Shown: positions 1 to 5,197 of the stretch, piece after piece
Layout: each line of letters begins with the position of its first letter
How positions within the stretch are numbered: the first letter of the stretch is position 1
Assembly (NCBI GenBank): GCA_004356175.1
Contig: SMXV01000090.1
Span: forward strand, 1-6,688
DNA length: 6,688 bases
DNA from: Acidobacteriota bacterium
Lineage (GTDB): Bacteria > Actinomycetota > Acidimicrobiia > Spongiisociales > UBA5794
Reading direction: 5' to 3'
The notes under the pieces: generated by a model
What the model was told of the DNA's origin: nothing
Seen by the model: only the letters and a program-made list of their open reading frames with translations
Databases searched by the model: none
Translations under genes and position numbers: made by a program

Positions 1-244
1 ACCCTCCGCGACCAATGACAACACCTGGGCGTCCGGTGTGGACGTCAACCTGAACCGCTTGGGGTCCAATGCGTTCAATTTCGATTCTTGAAATTGCGCC
101 GCGCTTGAGTTCGCCACGCAAGTAGTTGCGCAGGCGATAGTCCTCAGCAACAAGGTTTGCATAATCCTTGTCTGAATACCAACGCGACTTCCAATCGGTA
201 ACGATTCCGAGACGAAACCCGTATGGGTGGATCTTCTGTCCCAC
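1..244 (-). CDS. rpsC: 30S ribosomal protein S3, N-terminal part (gene continues past base 1)
   Basis: S3 binds the 3' domain of 16S rRNA in the head of the small subunit and helps form the mRNA entry channel. The translation begins MGQKIHPYGFRLGI, followed by DWKSRWYSDKDYA and later RISRIEIER-like sequence (GAISRIEIERIGPQA). Near the edge VDVHTGRPGVVIGRGG carries the GxxG signature of the S3 KH domain. 81 codons are visible; a full S3 has roughly 210-270, so most of the gene lies outside. The start is GTG at 244-242, which shares its first G with the TAG stop of rplV (TAGTG). A purine-rich AGAGG at 252-256 lies 7 nt upstream, inside the end of rplV, and supports this start. It is the last visible gene of the S10-type operon and is probably translationally coupled to rplV. 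Identity is certain; only the 3' end is unknown. Confidence 0.97.
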   Translation of the reverse strand, partial: MGQKIHPYGFRLGIVTDWKSRWYSDKDYANLVAEDYRLRNYLRGELKRGAISRIEIERIGPQAVQVDVHTGRPGVVIGRGG

Positions 245-588
245 TAGGCGACCTCTTCCTGATCTGCAACCACGATGGTTATGTGACTTGTACGTTTACG
301 GATCTTTGATGCGCTACCCCTGGCACGAGGGCGCCACCTTTTAAGCGTCGGACCCTCGTCTGCATATGCCTCGTGGATATACAGCTCTTCGGCGTCGAGA
401 GCAAAGTTGTGCTCTGCGTTCGCGATGGCTGAAACGAGCACCTTTCGGATTGTCGGAGCGGCCTTGCGGTTGGTGTATTCAAGGATCACAAGAGCCTCGT
501 CGACCGGCAGGCCACGGACAAGGTCAAGCACACGACGGACCTTGTACGGCGACTGCCGCACATGTTTTGCCTGGGCGCGAACGTTCAT
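244..588 (-). CDS. rplV: 50S ribosomal protein L22
   Basis: L22 binds 23S rRNA, and its long beta-hairpin lines the peptide exit tunnel opposite L4. The 114-residue product is close to the family length of about 110. It starts MNVRAQAKHVRQSPYKVRRV and includes the conserved LDLVRGLPVDEAL and ANAEHNF segments. The hairpin region DEGPTLKRWRPRARGSA is followed by a C-terminal strand (SHITIVV). No deletion is seen in the hairpin, where macrolide-resistance deletions occur in other bacteria. The ATG at 588-586 overlaps the rpsS stop as ATGA, and a GAGG lies 8 nt upstream within the end of rpsS. The stop (TAG, 246-244) touches the GTG of rpsC. Ordinary member of the S10 operon. Confidence 0.98.
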   Translation of the reverse strand: MNVRAQAKHVRQSPYKVRRVLDLVRGLPVDEALVILEYTNRKAAPTIRKVLVSAIANAEHNFALDAEELYIHEAYADEGPTLKRWRPRARGSASKIRKRTSHITIVVADQEEVA

Positions 589-863
589 CTCTGCCTCACA
601 GACTTGTCCGATACGTGGCCACGGAAGGTACGTGTTGGAGCAAACTCGCCAAGCTTGTGACCAACCATTGACTCGCTGAGGTAGATGGGAACATGTCTGC
701 GTCCGTCATGCACAGCAATGGTCAGTCCAACCATCTCAGGAATGATCGTCGAGCGGCGACTCCAGGTGCGAATAACTCGTTTGTCCCCGGACGCGTTTGC
801 TTTCTCGACTTTCACCAGCAGGTGCTCATCGACGAATGGTCCCTTTTTCAGGCTTCTCGTCAT
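585..863 (-). CDS. rpsS: 30S ribosomal protein S19
   Basis: S19 sits in the head of the 30S subunit, pairs with S13 and contacts the A-site tRNA region and intersubunit bridges. The 92-residue product has the usual length. It begins MTRSLKKGPFVDEHLL and carries TWSRRSTIIPEMVG, AVHDGRRHVPIY and the highly conserved MVGHKLGEFAPTRTFRGH. The C-terminus ends in basic SVRQR. The ATG at 863-861 lies 3 nt after the rplB stop, and an AGAGG at the end of rplB serves as ribosome binding site. Its TGA overlaps the rplV ATG by 4 nt. Nothing unusual is seen. Confidence 0.98.
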   Translation of the reverse strand: MTRSLKKGPFVDEHLLVKVEKANASGDKRVIRTWSRRSTIIPEMVGLTIAVHDGRRHVPIYLSESMVGHKLGEFAPTRTFRGHVSDKSVRQR

Positions 864-866
864 GGC

Positions 867-1700
867 TTACCTCTGCCCTTTCTTCGTGCGACGTCGCACG
901 ATGTACTGGTTGCTTGCTTTGTTCTTCTTGCGGGTCTTCTTCTCTGGTTTGCCCCATGGGCTCACCGGATGACGACCACCGGAGCTTTTACCCTCGCCAC
1001 CACCGAGCGGGTGGTCAACAGGGTTCATGGCAACACCACGGGACTGTGGGCGTTTGCCCTTCCAACGGTTGCGGCCCGCCTTGCCGATCTTTATCAACTC
1101 GTGTTCGGCGTTCCCGACCTGACCAACGGTTGCGCGGGAGTCAAGCGGAACCTGGCGCATCTCGCCCGAAGGCAGACGCAGAAGTGCGAGCTTGCCCTCC
1201 TTGGACATCAACTGCACAGACGTTCCGGCAGAACGAGCCATCTTTGCTCCGCCACCGGGGCGAAGCTCAACAGCATGGATAATCGTACCCGTTGGGACGT
1301 TGCGCAGCGGCAGGGCGTTGCCCGGACGAATTTCGGCCTTCGGACCCGACTCGAGCATCGTGCCAACCGTGACTCCGGCCGGCGCCAAGATGTAGCGCTT
1401 CTCGCCATCAACATAGTGCAGCAATGCAATGCGGCAATTGCGGTTCGGGTCGTACTCGATGGAAGCAACCTTTGCGGGAACTCCGTCCTTGTTGCGACGG
1501 AAGTCAATAATGCGATATCGACGTTTGTGTCCTCCTCCGCGGTGACGAGATGTGATACGACCGTACGAGTTGCGACCAGCCGAGCGGGTCTTTGGTGCCA
1601 GAAGGCTCTTCTCAGGCGTCGACTTCGTGATCGTGTCAAAGTCTGAAACTGTCTGGAACCGGCGGCCCGGCGATGTTGGTTTGAGTTTTCTGATTCCCAT
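867..1700 (-). CDS. rplB: 50S ribosomal protein L2
   Basis: L2 binds domain IV of 23S rRNA near the peptidyl transferase centre and is needed for subunit association. The product has 277 residues, as expected. It starts MGIRKLKPTSPGRRFQ, followed by GRITSRHRGGGHKRRYR (RNA-binding OB-fold part), EYDPNRNCRIALLHY, GEKRYILAP, and LRPGGGAKMARSAGTSVQ (SH3-like part). The C-terminal MNPVDHPLGGGEGK and RHPVSPWGKP complete it. His230, which matches the histidine reported as important in E. coli L2 (His229 of the mature protein), is present. The second histidine of the usual DHPHGGGEG motif is Leu232 (codon CTC at 1007-1005). The ATG has GAGG about 8 nt upstream, and the gene starts 3 nt after rplW. 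C-, A- and G-ending codons are common, unlike tuf. Confidence 0.98.
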   Translation of the reverse strand: MGIRKLKPTSPGRRFQTVSDFDTITKSTPEKSLLAPKTRSAGRNSYGRITSRHRGGGHKRRYRIIDFRRNKDGVPAKVASIEYDPNRNCRIALLHYVDGEKRYILAPAGVTVGTMLESGPKAEIRPGNALPLRNVPTGTIIHAVELRPGGGAKMARSAGTSVQLMSKEGKLALLRLPSGEMRQVPLDSRATVGQVGNAEHELIKIGKAGRNRWKGKRPQSRGVAMNPVDHPLGGGEGKSSGGRHPVSPWGKPEKKTRKKNKASNQYIVRRRTKKGQR

Positions 1701-1703
1701 GAG

Positions 1704-1991
1704 CTATACCTCGAACACGTCGATCGAGTCGCCGCTGGCAAGGGTCACGAGGGCACGTTTTGTGCTCTTGCGCCTTCCGATGACGTTCCCGGTCCGTTTG
1801 CGTTTTCCCTTGCGGATCATCGTGTTCACCGAAACAACCTTGACGTCGAAGATCGTTTCGATCGCCTGTCTGATCTCGGTCTTGTTGGTGCGAGGATCAA
1901 CAATGAATGTGTATGTGTTGTTCGCTGAAGCAAGGTCGTACGACTTCTCTGAGACAACCGGCTCGATGATGACATCACGCGGATTCTTCAC
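1704..1991 (-). CDS. rplW: 50S ribosomal protein L23
   Basis: L23 binds 23S rRNA at the rim of the exit tunnel and is the docking site for trigger factor and the signal recognition particle. The 95-residue product (family about 95-100) starts MKNPRDVIIEPVVSEKSYDL. It contains the YTFIVDPRTNKTEIRQAIE segment, FDVKVVSVNTM, the basic loop RKGKRKRTGNVIGRRKSTK and ALVTL near the end. The start codon is GTG at 1991-1989; GTGA overlaps the TGA of rplD by 4 nt. The purine-rich GAGAAGGTGGAGG just before it can act as ribosome binding site, and re-initiation after rplD is likely. Order between rplD and rplB is canonical. Confidence 0.98.
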   Translation of the reverse strand: MKNPRDVIIEPVVSEKSYDLASANNTYTFIVDPRTNKTEIRQAIETIFDVKVVSVNTMIRKGKRKRTGNVIGRRKSTKRALVTLASGDSIDVFEV

Positions 1992-2704
1992 GCCTCCACC
2001 TTCTCACTCTGCTCGTCCTTGGAGTCGACGGCTGACGGCTGACGGCTGGCTTCTGCGTGCTCCTTGGTTCCGCGGGGCGCAGACTGACCGAGCGCGAGGG
2101 TTCCCTGGCTCATGATGATCGTCTCTGCCCACAGAACGTCGTACGTGTTTGCCTGACCGAGGTTTGACGCGATAACGTGACCGAGGTTGCGGAATGACTT
2201 CATTGCCGTGCGCTCATGGTCTTCTGCAATGAGTAGCACCTTGCCGGTTATGCCCATCGCTGAAAGCAGCGCAACAGCGTTCTTCGTCTTCGGCTCCGTC
2301 CAGATGTCGAACGACTCCACGACCTTGATCTGACCGCTTGACGCCCTGTCGGACAATGCCGATCGGAGCGCAAGTCTCCTCATCTTCTTTGGGGTGCGTT
2401 GGCTGTAGTCACGCGGTTTCGGACCGTGCGCAACACCGCCGCCGACCCATTGAGGGGAACGAATGGAACCGTGACGTGCACGGCCGAGGCCCTTCTGACG
2501 CCACGGCTTGCGGCCGCCACCACGCACTTCTGCGCGTGTCTTGGTCGAGTGTGTCCCAGCGCGCTTTGCAGCAAGCTGAGCCGTCACAACCTGGTGCATG
2601 ACGTCCTTGTTTGGCTCAATGCCAAAAATCTCTGGGTTGAGGTCGACCTCGCCCAGGGCCTTGCCGTTGGCGTCGAACAGCTCTGCAGTAAGTTTGTCAG
2701 CCAC
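1988..2704 (-). CDS. rplD: 50S ribosomal protein L4, with a C-terminal tail
   Basis: L4 binds domain I of 23S rRNA, and its extended loop forms the exit-tunnel constriction with L22. In E. coli it also represses its own operon. The product has 238 residues, longer than the usual 200-220. The globular part covers about 1-45 and 90-205. The tunnel loop includes KTRAEVRGGGRKPWRQKG (about 55-72), then LGRARHGS and SPQWVGGG, followed by DYSQRTPKKMRRLALRSAL. Position 73 is Leu where most bacteria have Thr (KGTGRAR). Residues 206-238 form a hydrophilic tail with no recognised motif; part of it (SRQPSAV) is encoded by a 7-bp triplication at 2027-2047. The start is GTG (2704-2702), overlapping the end of rplC by 8 nt, with GAGG about 12 nt upstream. 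The stop overlaps the rplW start. Confidence 0.97.
   Translation of the reverse strand: MADKLTAELFDANGKALGEVDLNPEIFGIEPNKDVMHQVVTAQLAAKRAGTHSTKTRAEVRGGGRKPWRQKGLGRARHGSIRSPQWVGGGVAHGPKPRDYSQRTPKKMRRLALRSALSDRASSGQIKVVESFDIWTEPKTKNAVALLSAMGITGKVLLIAEDHERTAMKSFRNLGHVIASNLGQANTYDVLWAETIIMSQGTLALGQSAPRGTKEHAEASRQPSAVDSKDEQSEKVEA
2027..2047. repeat. Three exact copies of GACGGCT inside the 3' end of rplD
   Basis: The 7-bp unit occurs three times without mismatch at 2027-2033, 2034-2040 and 2041-2047, and the next base (G) begins a fourth. It lies in the non-conserved C-terminal tail of L4 and encodes SRQPSAV on the minus strand. Because 7 is not a multiple of 3, gain or loss of one unit would shift the frame of the last codons of rplD and change how it meets the rplW start. 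Three units (21 bp) keep the frame. Confidence 0.85.
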
Positions 2705-3335
2705 CGGCTTTCACCGCCTCGCGAATTACGACAACGGAACCCTTTGGTCCGGGAACCGAACCAGCAAGCAGGAGGAGGTTGCGATCAGCGTCAACCTGAA
2801 TGACTTCAATGTTCATCATCGTGCGCTGATCTCCCCCCATACGCCCAGGCATGCGCTTGCCCTTGAAGACGCGTGCAGGAGTGGCGCAGGCACCGATCGA
2901 ACCGGGCGCTCGGTGAGTCTTGTGAACACCGTGAGACGAGCCCATACCGGCAAAGTTGTACCGCTTCATGACACCAGAGAAACCCTTGCCCTTCGTGATG
3001 CCCGTGATGTCAGCAAGACCGCCAACCTCAAGGACGTCAGCGATGGTGATCACCTGACCGAGCTCGTAGGCATCGGGATCGTCAACACGCACCTCAACAA
3101 CATGGCGGTGCGGAGCAACCCCAGCCTTTGCGAAGTGGCCAGTTGAGGGCCTGCCAGCCTTGGTTGTCGACATCTCCTTGAACGCAATCTGAATCGCGTC
3201 GTATCCGTCGGTATCGACGCGCTTGATTTGGGTAACAACAACCGGCCCAGCCTTGACGGCTGTGACAGCAATTGCCTCGTTGGCCTCGTTGAAGATCTGG
3301 GTCATGCCCAGCTTCTCGCCAATGATTGCGTTCAT
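2697..3335 (-). CDS. rplC: 50S ribosomal protein L3
   Basis: L3 is an early-assembling 50S protein whose long loop reaches towards the peptidyl transferase centre. The product has 212 residues, matching the family (about 205-220). It opens MNAIIGEKLGMTQIFNEANE and contains VTAVKAGPVVVTQIK, KGKGFSGVMKRYNF, and SHGVHKTHRAPGSIGACATP, a form I associate with actinobacteria. VFKGKRMPGRMGG and ADRNLLLLAGSVPGPKGS follow. The position that is glutamine in E. coli GSIGQNQTP, within the region methylated there by PrmB, is not conserved here (ACATP). The ATG overlaps the rpsJ stop as ATGA, and the ribosome binding site is weak, suggesting coupling. The end overlaps rplD by 8 nt. Confidence 0.98.
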   Translation of the reverse strand: MNAIIGEKLGMTQIFNEANEAIAVTAVKAGPVVVTQIKRVDTDGYDAIQIAFKEMSTTKAGRPSTGHFAKAGVAPHRHVVEVRVDDPDAYELGQVITIADVLEVGGLADITGITKGKGFSGVMKRYNFAGMGSSHGVHKTHRAPGSIGACATPARVFKGKRMPGRMGGDQRTMMNIEVIQVDADRNLLLLAGSVPGPKGSVVVIREAVKAGG

Positions 3336-3643
3336 GTCTTGATCTCTACTTCTACGCCGGCTGGAAGGTCGAGACGCATGAGCGAATCGACAGTTTTGGC
3401 GGTTGGCTCGAGGATGTCGATGAGGCGCTTGTGAATGCGCATCTCGAACTGCTCGCGCGACGTCTTGTCGACGTGCGGCCCTCGAATGACTGTGTAACGG
3501 TGAATCTTCGTGGGCAGAGGCACTGGACCTTTGACCTTTGCCTGGGTACGAATCACCGTCTCTACGATTTTGCGCGCGGACTCATCAACGACCGAGTGGT
3601 CGTATGCCTTGAGCCGGATGCGGATCCGATGTTCGGTTGCCAT
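3332..3643 (-). CDS. rpsJ: 30S ribosomal protein S10 (also transcription factor NusE)
   Basis: S10 lies in the 30S head and also works as NusE, which with NusB and NusG supports antitermination and transcription-translation coupling. The 103-residue product has the usual length. It contains MATEHRIRIRLKAYDH, SARKIVETV, KGPVPLPTKIHRYTVIRGPH, SREQFEMRIHKRLIDIL and the C-terminal TVDSLMRLDLPAGVEVEIKT. The ATG is at 3643-3641 with only purine-rich sequence (GAAGAGAG, AGAGAAC) upstream and no strong Shine-Dalgarno. The 56-nt gap to tuf is too short for an E. coli-like S10 leader with the L4 target. His/Tyr/Asp codons are mostly C-ending (10 of 13), in contrast with tuf. Confidence 0.98.
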   Translation of the reverse strand: MATEHRIRIRLKAYDHSVVDESARKIVETVIRTQAKVKGPVPLPTKIHRYTVIRGPHVDKTSREQFEMRIHKRLIDILEPTAKTVDSLMRLDLPAGVEVEIKT

Positions 3644-3667
3644 GTTCTCTAACTCTCTTCGTTCGTC

Positions 3668-3695
3668 AGTTACTAGTCACTAGTTACTAGTTACT
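3668..3695. repeat. Heptamer tandem repeat ACTAGTT in the tuf-rpsJ gap
   Basis: Four 7-bp units run back to back, reading on the plus strand as (tc)AGTT, ACTAGTC, ACTAGTT, ACTAGTT and a partial ACT. Three perfect ACTAGT palindromes lie at 3672-3677, 3679-3684 and 3686-3691. Each unit is self-complementary, so the transcript could fold copy 1 onto copy 3 with an 8-nt loop and three more flanking pairs past one T-T mismatch. There is no following U-run, so it does not look like an intrinsic terminator. Its position between tuf and rpsJ could influence mRNA processing or rpsJ translation, but that is inference. It may equally be a neutral short tandem repeat. Confidence 0.85.
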
Positions 3696-3699
3696 TCTT

Positions 3700-4884
3700 C
3701 TACTTCAAAATCTTTGTTACACGGCCAGCACCAACAGTCCTACCACCCTCACGGATAGCAAACCGCAGACCCTCGTCCATAGCAATCGGCTTACCAAGAA
3801 CAACAGTCATCTCAGTGTTATCACCAGGCATCACCATCTCAGTGCCCTCAGGCAACGTAACAGCACCAGTCACATCAGTTGTACGGAAATAGAACTGCGG
3901 CCGATACCCGTCAAAGAACGGATTATGCCTACCGCCCTCATCCTTCGTCAAAATATATACGTTGCCCTCGAACTCGGTATGAGGAGTAATAGAACCAGGA
4001 GCAGCAACAACCTGACCACGCTCAACATCCTCCTTACCAATACCACGAAGGAGAAGACCAACATTGTCACCAGCCTGCCCCTGATCAAGAAGCTTACGAA
4101 ACATCTCAATACCAGTCACCGTTGTTGCCTGCATATCACGCAACCCAACAACCTCAACCGCATCCCCAATCTTGAGGACACCCTGCTCAATACGACCAGT
4201 CACCACAGTGCCACGACCCGTAATAGAGAACACATCCTCAATCGGCATCGCAAACGGCTTCTCCATCTCACGAACCGGCTCCTCAATATATGAATCAACC
4301 GCATCCATCAACTCAAGAATCTGGGCAATAGCAGCCTCATCACCCTCCAAAGCCTTCAAAGCAGACCCGCGAATAACAGGAACATCATCCCCATGGAACT
4401 CGTACTCATTAAGAAGTTCACGAACCTCCAACTCAACGAGATCAAGAAGCTCATCGTCGTCAACCTGATCCGTCTTATTCATAAACACAACAATCGAAGG
4501 CACCCCAACCTGGAGAGCCAACAACACATGCTCACGAGTCTGAGGCATAGGACCATCAGCAGCAGACACAACCAAAATAGCGCCATCAATCTGAGCAGCA
4601 CCCGTAATCATATTCTTCACATAATCAGCATGACCAGGCATATCCACATGCGCATAATGACGATTATCCGTCTCATACTCCACATGAGAAATCGCGATCG
4701 TGATACCACGCTCACGCTCCTCAGGAGCCTTATCAATATCCTCAAACGCCGTATACACAGAATCATTACGAGCAGCCATAACCTTCGTAATAGCCGCCGT
4801 CAACGTCGTCTTGCCATGATCAATATGACCCATCGTCCCAATATTCATATGCGGCTTCGACCGCTCAAACTTCTCTTTCGCCAT
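3700..4884 (-). CDS. tuf: Elongation factor Tu
   Basis: EF-Tu is the GTPase that delivers aminoacyl-tRNA to the ribosomal A site. The product has 394 residues, the family length. Domain 1 has P-loop GHIDHGKT (19-26), switch I with RGIT (Thr62), DMPGH (81-85, catalytic His85 kept), NKTD (136-139) and SALK (174-177). Domains 2 and 3 follow (GRGTVVTGRIEQG about 223-235; RPQFYFRTTDVTG about 328-340; C-terminal GRTVGAGRVTKILK). The usual Cys of DCPGH is Met82. The start is ATG 4884-4882: MAKEKFERSKPH matches the family exactly, and GGGAGG sits 8 nt upstream. A longer in-frame reading to 5115 passes through the tRNA and is false. Codon use is strikingly T/G-ending at third positions, especially in the first 100 codons, unlike rpsJ and rplB. 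tuf lies between a tRNA and rpsJ; fusA is not adjacent. Confidence 0.98.
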   Translation of the reverse strand: MAKEKFERSKPHMNIGTMGHIDHGKTTLTAAITKVMAARNDSVYTAFEDIDKAPEERERGITIAISHVEYETDNRHYAHVDMPGHADYVKNMITGAAQIDGAILVVSAADGPMPQTREHVLLALQVGVPSIVVFMNKTDQVDDDELLDLVELEVRELLNEYEFHGDDVPVIRGSALKALEGDEAAIAQILELMDAVDSYIEEPVREMEKPFAMPIEDVFSITGRGTVVTGRIEQGVLKIGDAVEVVGLRDMQATTVTGIEMFRKLLDQGQAGDNVGLLLRGIGKEDVERGQVVAAPGSITPHTEFEGNVYILTKDEGGRHNPFFDGYRPQFYFRTTDVTGAVTLPEGTEMVMPGDNTEMTVVLGKPIAMDEGLRFAIREGGRTVGAGRVTKILK

Positions 4885-4892
4885 GATGAGGT

Positions 4893-4898
4893 CCTCCC
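4893..4898 (-). promoter_or_regulatory. Strong ribosome binding site of tuf
   Basis: GGGAGG on the minus strand, 8 nt before the ATG at 4884, is the best Shine-Dalgarno in the window. It fixes the tuf start and rules out the longer in-frame reading. It sits in a small GAGGACCTC palindrome, too short to mask it. Confidence 0.85.
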
Positions 4899-4929
4899 GA
4901 CCCGTGACTGAGGTTTTTTGATTGATGCG

Positions 4930-5003
4930 TAGCGGCGGGCAGACTTGAACTGCCGACCTCTCGATTATGAGTCGAGCGCTCTTACCGGCTGAGCTACGCC
5001 GCC
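4930..5003 (-). tRNA. tRNA-Met (anticodon CAT), elongator type
   Basis: The 74-nt sequence (to the discriminator base) folds as a full cloverleaf. The acceptor stem is GGCGGCG with CGCCGCT (first pair G-U), the D stem GCTC/GAGC with an AGCCGGTAA loop, and the anticodon stem CTCGA/TCGAG with loop CTCATAA. The variable loop is AGGTC, and the T arm is GGCAG-TTCAAGT-CTGCC. The discriminator is A. The anticodon CAT is complementary to plus-strand 4967-4969. CCA is not encoded (the next bases are CGC), so it must be added enzymatically. The paired first position and the absence of the three G-C pairs typical of the initiator anticodon stem argue against initiator tRNA. A lysidine-modified tRNA-Ile (CAT) cannot be fully excluded from sequence alone, but the body resembles actinobacterial elongator tRNA-Met as I recall it. 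It lies 45 nt upstream of tuf on the same strand. Confidence 0.93.
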
Positions 5004-5088
5004 CTATAGCGCCAGACGTGCGTCCGACCCTGACCCGTCTCTCGATACCAGACAAGTCGCTGAACACGAAAAACGAGAACCGGCGTGA

Positions 5089-5117
5089 ATTATATCCAGC
5101 GGTTTTGGGTATCACAG
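5089..5117 (-). promoter_or_regulatory. Probable promoter of the tRNA-Met-tuf-S10 transcript
   Basis: On the minus strand a perfect TATAAT -10 box lies at 5094-5089. A weak -35 candidate CTGTGA (3 of 6 to TTGACA) lies at 5117-5112, 17 nt upstream. Transcription would begin near 5082, giving about 78 nt of leader before the tRNA. No other strong promoter is seen between the tRNA, tuf and rpsJ, so this one may serve the whole cluster; this last point is inference. Confidence 0.6.
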
Positions 5118-5118
5118 G

Positions 5119-5197
5119 CGGATGATCAGGGACCGGAAGATCGGAAGATAAGAAGATCGGAAGCCAGGAAGAGGCGGGGATCGGACGATTGGAGGGA
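5119..5197. repeat. Imperfect 8-bp tandem array, consensus CGGAAGAT
   Basis: From 5134 the sequence divides into consecutive octamers: CGGAAGAT, CGGAAGAT, AAGAAGAT, CGGAAGCC, AGGAAGAG, GCGGGGAT, CGGACGAT, TGGAGGGA. A related CGGATGAT lies at 5119-5126, followed by a 7-nt unit. The first two units are identical and later ones decay, as in an ageing short tandem repeat. The plus strand is very purine-rich. The array begins just upstream of the -35 of the tRNA/tuf promoter, so it lies where upstream activating sequence would be. It could be a binding array or a neutral satellite. Confidence 0.75.

Noticed and set aside
693..1646. 317-codon open frame on the plus strand opposite rplB and rpsS
   Set aside because: It is antisense to unmistakable L2 and S19 coding sequence, has no recognisable domain and no ribosome binding site; it results from the codon bias of the real genes.
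1552..2115. 187-codon plus-strand open frame opposite rplB, rplW and rplD
   Set aside because: Antisense shadow that crosses three real, overlapping genes; no family resemblance.
3668..3695. Intrinsic terminator between tuf and rpsJ
   Set aside because: The possible hairpin is A/T-rich, imperfect and has no U-run after it on the minus strand.
3644..3699. S10-type leader regulated by L4 upstream of rpsJ
   Set aside because: Only 56 nt separate tuf and rpsJ and most of it is the heptamer repeat; no structure like the E. coli leader could be drawn.
3925..4911. Several plus-strand open frames opposite tuf, rich in Asn, Thr, His and Arg
   Set aside because: Their odd composition mirrors the T/G-ending codons of tuf read on the other strand; no start signals or domains.
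4885..5115. In-frame N-terminal extension of EF-Tu to an ATG at 5115
   Set aside because: The extension reads straight through the tRNA and its promoter. The family N-terminus MAKEKFERSKPH and a good ribosome binding site place the start at 4884.
5119..5197. CRISPR array or phage attachment site next to the tRNA
   Set aside because: Units are 8 bp with no spacers, and the repeat does not copy the tRNA 3' end; no integrase or other mobile gene is visible.
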